The translations under genes and the position numbers were made by a program. 64,000 bases of DNA from Cellvibrio sp. UBA7671 (GTDB lineage Bacteria; Pseudomonadota; Gammaproteobacteria; Pseudomonadales; Cellvibrionaceae), in NCBI GenBank assembly GCA_002483145.1, contig DLHJ01000012.1:385463-449462 (forward strand). The letters are read 5' to 3'. Positions 62,433 through 64,000 of the stretch are shown one piece after another. Each line of letters starts with the position of its first letter. The stretch's first letter is position 1. The notes beneath the pieces are model-generated. The model was not told the origin of the DNA, made no database searches, and saw only the letters and a list, made by a program, of their open reading frames with translations.

Positions 62433-63782
62433 CTATTCCGTTACATTTTCGAAGCGAGATAAGTTTGAATAAAATGTTAAAAAAAATGTACCGATATCTG
62501 CATTTACAAAGCTGTTTTTCGCCACTATAGCTTCTATCGTTTCTTGGGGCAGATCTGATTGCTCGTAAAACTCCTCGCTGTAGAGAAAGATGACTTTGTC
62601 CGCGATTTCATCTAGAAAGCCTATGCAATGTAGGTCATGCAGGGATGGCCTTTTCATTATTCTTTGGTCAATTTTTCGATCCACATTCGTTGTGAGTACA
62701 ACGCATATATTTAAGGTCTTTGCCATCATGCTAAGTTTTTTAATTACGACTTCGGGATGATTCTCCTTATTCTTTTGTTTTTCGTTAAAGAGAAGTGCAT
62801 CCAGACCATCTATTACTATCAGCGCAACATTTTTTTCATCTATTAATTTTTTGGTTTTTATTTTTATATCATCGAGATCTAGAGAAATATTATCATCAAT
62901 ATGGAGCTGGAGGTCTTTGATACGTCCTACAGCGCCCGCCAAACTCGGCCAGTGGGTTTCATCTAGTAGCCCCTTCGCCATAACTCGATCTGGGATTTTA
63001 GATTCGGAAACGAGCAGCTTTCGTGTTACACGTTCAGCGGAGCAATTAAAACTGAAATATCCGACGCCCTTTTTTTCATTTGCCGCCACGTAATTTGCTA
63101 TTTGCAGAGCAAAGCTTGACCGTAATGATTCAGAGCGACCTGATATTGCGATCAATTCTGCTGGCATTAAACCGTGCAAATACGAGTCAAATAGTGTGAA
63201 TCCAGAACGAATTCCTAGAATGGACGGAGTGTCATCCAGAAACGACTTAAACATTCTGTCCACGGTTGATATTTCTGATCTAAGTAAATCGTTTATCTTA
63301 TGAAATTCGCTATTTTCGGTTTTACGAAATTTTAAATTATTTATTTCTTCTATGGCTGTGCTTATTCCCGACGTCACATCTACCCATGCTTCGTCTTCGT
63401 TATTCCAAAGTGTAATTGCCGTTCCACCCTTCGGAAGTGTTTGCAGTTTCGCAAATGGAGTTTCCTTCCAATCTATTGGCCGAAGTATTATCGGAATAAC
63501 GATTGCTTGCTTTGAATCGTGTAATTGAAGCGCTATTTCCATTTCCTTTTCATAGCAATAGTCTGAGGCTAGAAAATCAGCACTTATCATTAGAAGTATT
63601 ATGTCGGCTGATTTAAGCTCATGATCGATTTTCTTTTCCCATTCGGAGCCAGCTGTAATCTTCCTGTCGTGCCAGGAAATTAAAGCTCCTTTGCGCACAA
63701 GTAGTTTCAACCGGGTTTCGAGAGACTCGCGAAAATTCTCATCTTTATGGGAGTAACTGTAGAATATTTTTAATGGATCCAT
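62433..63782 (-). CDS. TIR domain fused to a DnaB-like RecA domain (defence-like protein)
   Basis: A 449-residue two-domain protein. Residues 1-135 are a TIR domain: IFYSYSHKDENF, then WHDRKITAGSEW and DIILLMISADFLASDYCY, with the putative catalytic Glu80 in YEKEM. Residues about 185-449 align to the C-terminal RecA-like domain of DnaB: GIRSGFTLFDSYLHGL, Walker B LIVIDGLDAL, and the DnaB hallmark DLHCIGFLDEIADKVIFLY, plus SRFENV at the end. The Walker A, however, is degenerate (GRSESLRSS at 215-223, where DnaB has ARPSMGKT), with Lys replaced by Arg221 and the Gly before it by Leu. Bacterial TIR proteins often deplete NAD+ in phage defence; I infer a sensor-effector role. No strong ribosome binding site. 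Confidence 0.88.
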   Translation of the reverse strand: MDPLKIFYSYSHKDENFRESLETRLKLLVRKGALISWHDRKITAGSEWEKKIDHELKSADIILLMISADFLASDYCYEKEMEIALQLHDSKQAIVIPIILRPIDWKETPFAKLQTLPKGGTAITLWNNEDEAWVDVTSGISTAIEEINNLKFRKTENSEFHKINDLLRSEISTVDRMFKSFLDDTPSILGIRSGFTLFDSYLHGLMPAELIAISGRSESLRSSFALQIANYVAANEKKGVGYFSFNCSAERVTRKLLVSESKIPDRVMAKGLLDETHWPSLAGAVGRIKDLQLHIDDNISLDLDDIKIKTKKLIDEKNVALIVIDGLDALLFNEKQKNKENHPEVVIKKLSMMAKTLNICVVLTTNVDRKIDQRIMKRPSLHDLHCIGFLDEIADKVIFLYSEEFYEQSDLPQETIEAIVAKNSFVNADIGTFFLTFYSNLSRFENVTE

Positions 63783-64000
63783 TTACACGACTCAGTCCGA
63801 TTCATAAAAAAATGTTTTGTTTGCGGGTGCAGCTATTTACGGTAGTTCGGTATGGAAAAGTGAGGCAAAATCGATGGTATAAGATGCCAAATGCCCTAGT
63901 GCGTATAGATTATGAGCCAACTCTCTTGCGGCACCGCCTGTGCCACCGACTGGCAACACTTTGGCTCTAGGATGAAATGATTTGAATAAATCATATTCTG
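63783..64000. other. Non-coding edge of the window
   Basis: I see no convincing gene. A 65-codon open frame on the plus strand (63773-63970) overlaps the TIR gene start, has no ribosome binding site, and is probably spurious. The stretch must contain the promoter of the TIR-DnaB gene. The 5' part of yifB is not here. Confidence 0.5.

Larger units (their letters stand above)
54404..64000. mobile_element. Genomic island with three tyrosine recombinases inserted in yifB/comM (right end outside the window)
   Basis: The island begins at the break in yifB, with a clear drop in G+C, and continues beyond the window. The recombination module occupies its left third: a small DNA-binding gene, three overlapping tyrosine-recombinase genes and a small coiled-coil gene. 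That layout resembles Tn554 tnpABC and the recombinase-in-trio or gamma-mobile-trio types, though the exact family is not decided from sequence alone. Cargo follows: an unknown gene, an XRE regulator, a broken small ORF and a TIR-DnaB fusion. The yifB/comM gene is a known insertion site for islands in other gammaproteobacteria. The left boundary is placed to within about 10 bases. Confidence 0.85.

Noticed and set aside
63773-63970. Plus-strand 65-codon open frame at the window edge
   Set aside because: Overlaps the start of the TIR-DnaB gene on the other strand, no ribosome binding site, no domain; probably spurious.
54404-64000. AbaR/Tn7-like transposition island, suggested by the comM target
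   Set aside because: No tniA/tniB/tniC or DDE transposase genes are visible; the recombination genes are tyrosine recombinases, so a Tn7-type origin is not supported.
1-64000. CRISPR array or complete insertion sequence anywhere in the window
   Set aside because: No set of regularly spaced repeats, no cas gene and no IS transposase with inverted ends was seen.

Overview
The window looks like a chromosomal segment of a gammaproteobacterium, most likely Cellvibrio or a close relative. The reasons are the very long poly-serine linkers of a secreted lipoprotein (44457-45527), a complete XrtA (exosortase A)/PEP-CTERM-type exopolysaccharide locus, and a rep / cytochrome c5 / yifB neighbourhood that resembles the one in Pseudomonas. 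The genus is inference; no rRNA gene is present. The only RNA gene seen is tRNA-Arg(CCG) at 1182-1258 on the minus strand.

From 1 to 49.3 kb the window is almost entirely a large exopolysaccharide (EPS) locus. A divergent core comes first. On the minus strand are a UDP-sugar dehydrogenase, an epimerase and an XrtA-type deacetylase (1338-4586). On the plus strand are an initiating sugar transferase, export lipoprotein, chain-length protein, a tyrosine-kinase-like protein whose P-loop is destroyed, an outer-membrane protein and the TPR lipoprotein PrsT (4819-13308, closed by a clear terminator). A tailoring block follows (13375-20900): GNAT/CelD-like protein, FemAB-like protein, two more deacetylases, ATP-grasp enzyme, glycosyltransferase and low-molecular-weight tyrosine phosphatase. 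Next come an O-antigen-ligase/polymerase, more glycosyltransferases, a CapK/PaaK-like adenylate-forming enzyme and a secreted beta-helix-like protein. From 28.5 to 39.2 kb the locus has a sulfation theme: two sulfotransferases, an APS kinase (cysC) and a PAP phosphatase (cysQ) lie in or beside a compact operon with an ABC flippase and five glycosyltransferases. The locus ends with exosortase A fused to an EpsI domain (42929-44368), a poly-Ser/FnIII lipoprotein, and the PrsR/PrsK two-component system (45779-49237). The simplest reading is a secreted, probably sulfated, deacetylated and otherwise decorated EPS, made under PrsK/PrsR control. No PEP-CTERM sorting signal was seen on any protein in the window.

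From 49.4 to 54.4 kb are housekeeping genes: cytochrome c5-like protein, rep helicase, a REC-GGDEF-EAL protein with a degenerate EAL half, and the 3' third of yifB/comM. yifB is cut just before its MNPCPCG motif.

From about 54404 to the window end lies a lower-GC mobile island that interrupts yifB. It carries a small DNA-binding protein and three translationally coupled tyrosine recombinases, the middle one lacking key catalytic residues. A small coiled-coil protein follows, giving a layout like Tn554 tnpABC. The cargo is a 241-aa protein of unknown family, an XRE regulator divergent from it across a strong palindrome, a small ORF split by an in-frame TAA, and a TIR domain fused to a DnaB-like RecA domain with a degenerate Walker A (62433-63782). 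The TIR-DnaB fusion with its neighbours is the best candidate in the window for an undescribed, possibly anti-phage, system. The far end of the island and the 5' part of yifB lie beyond the window.
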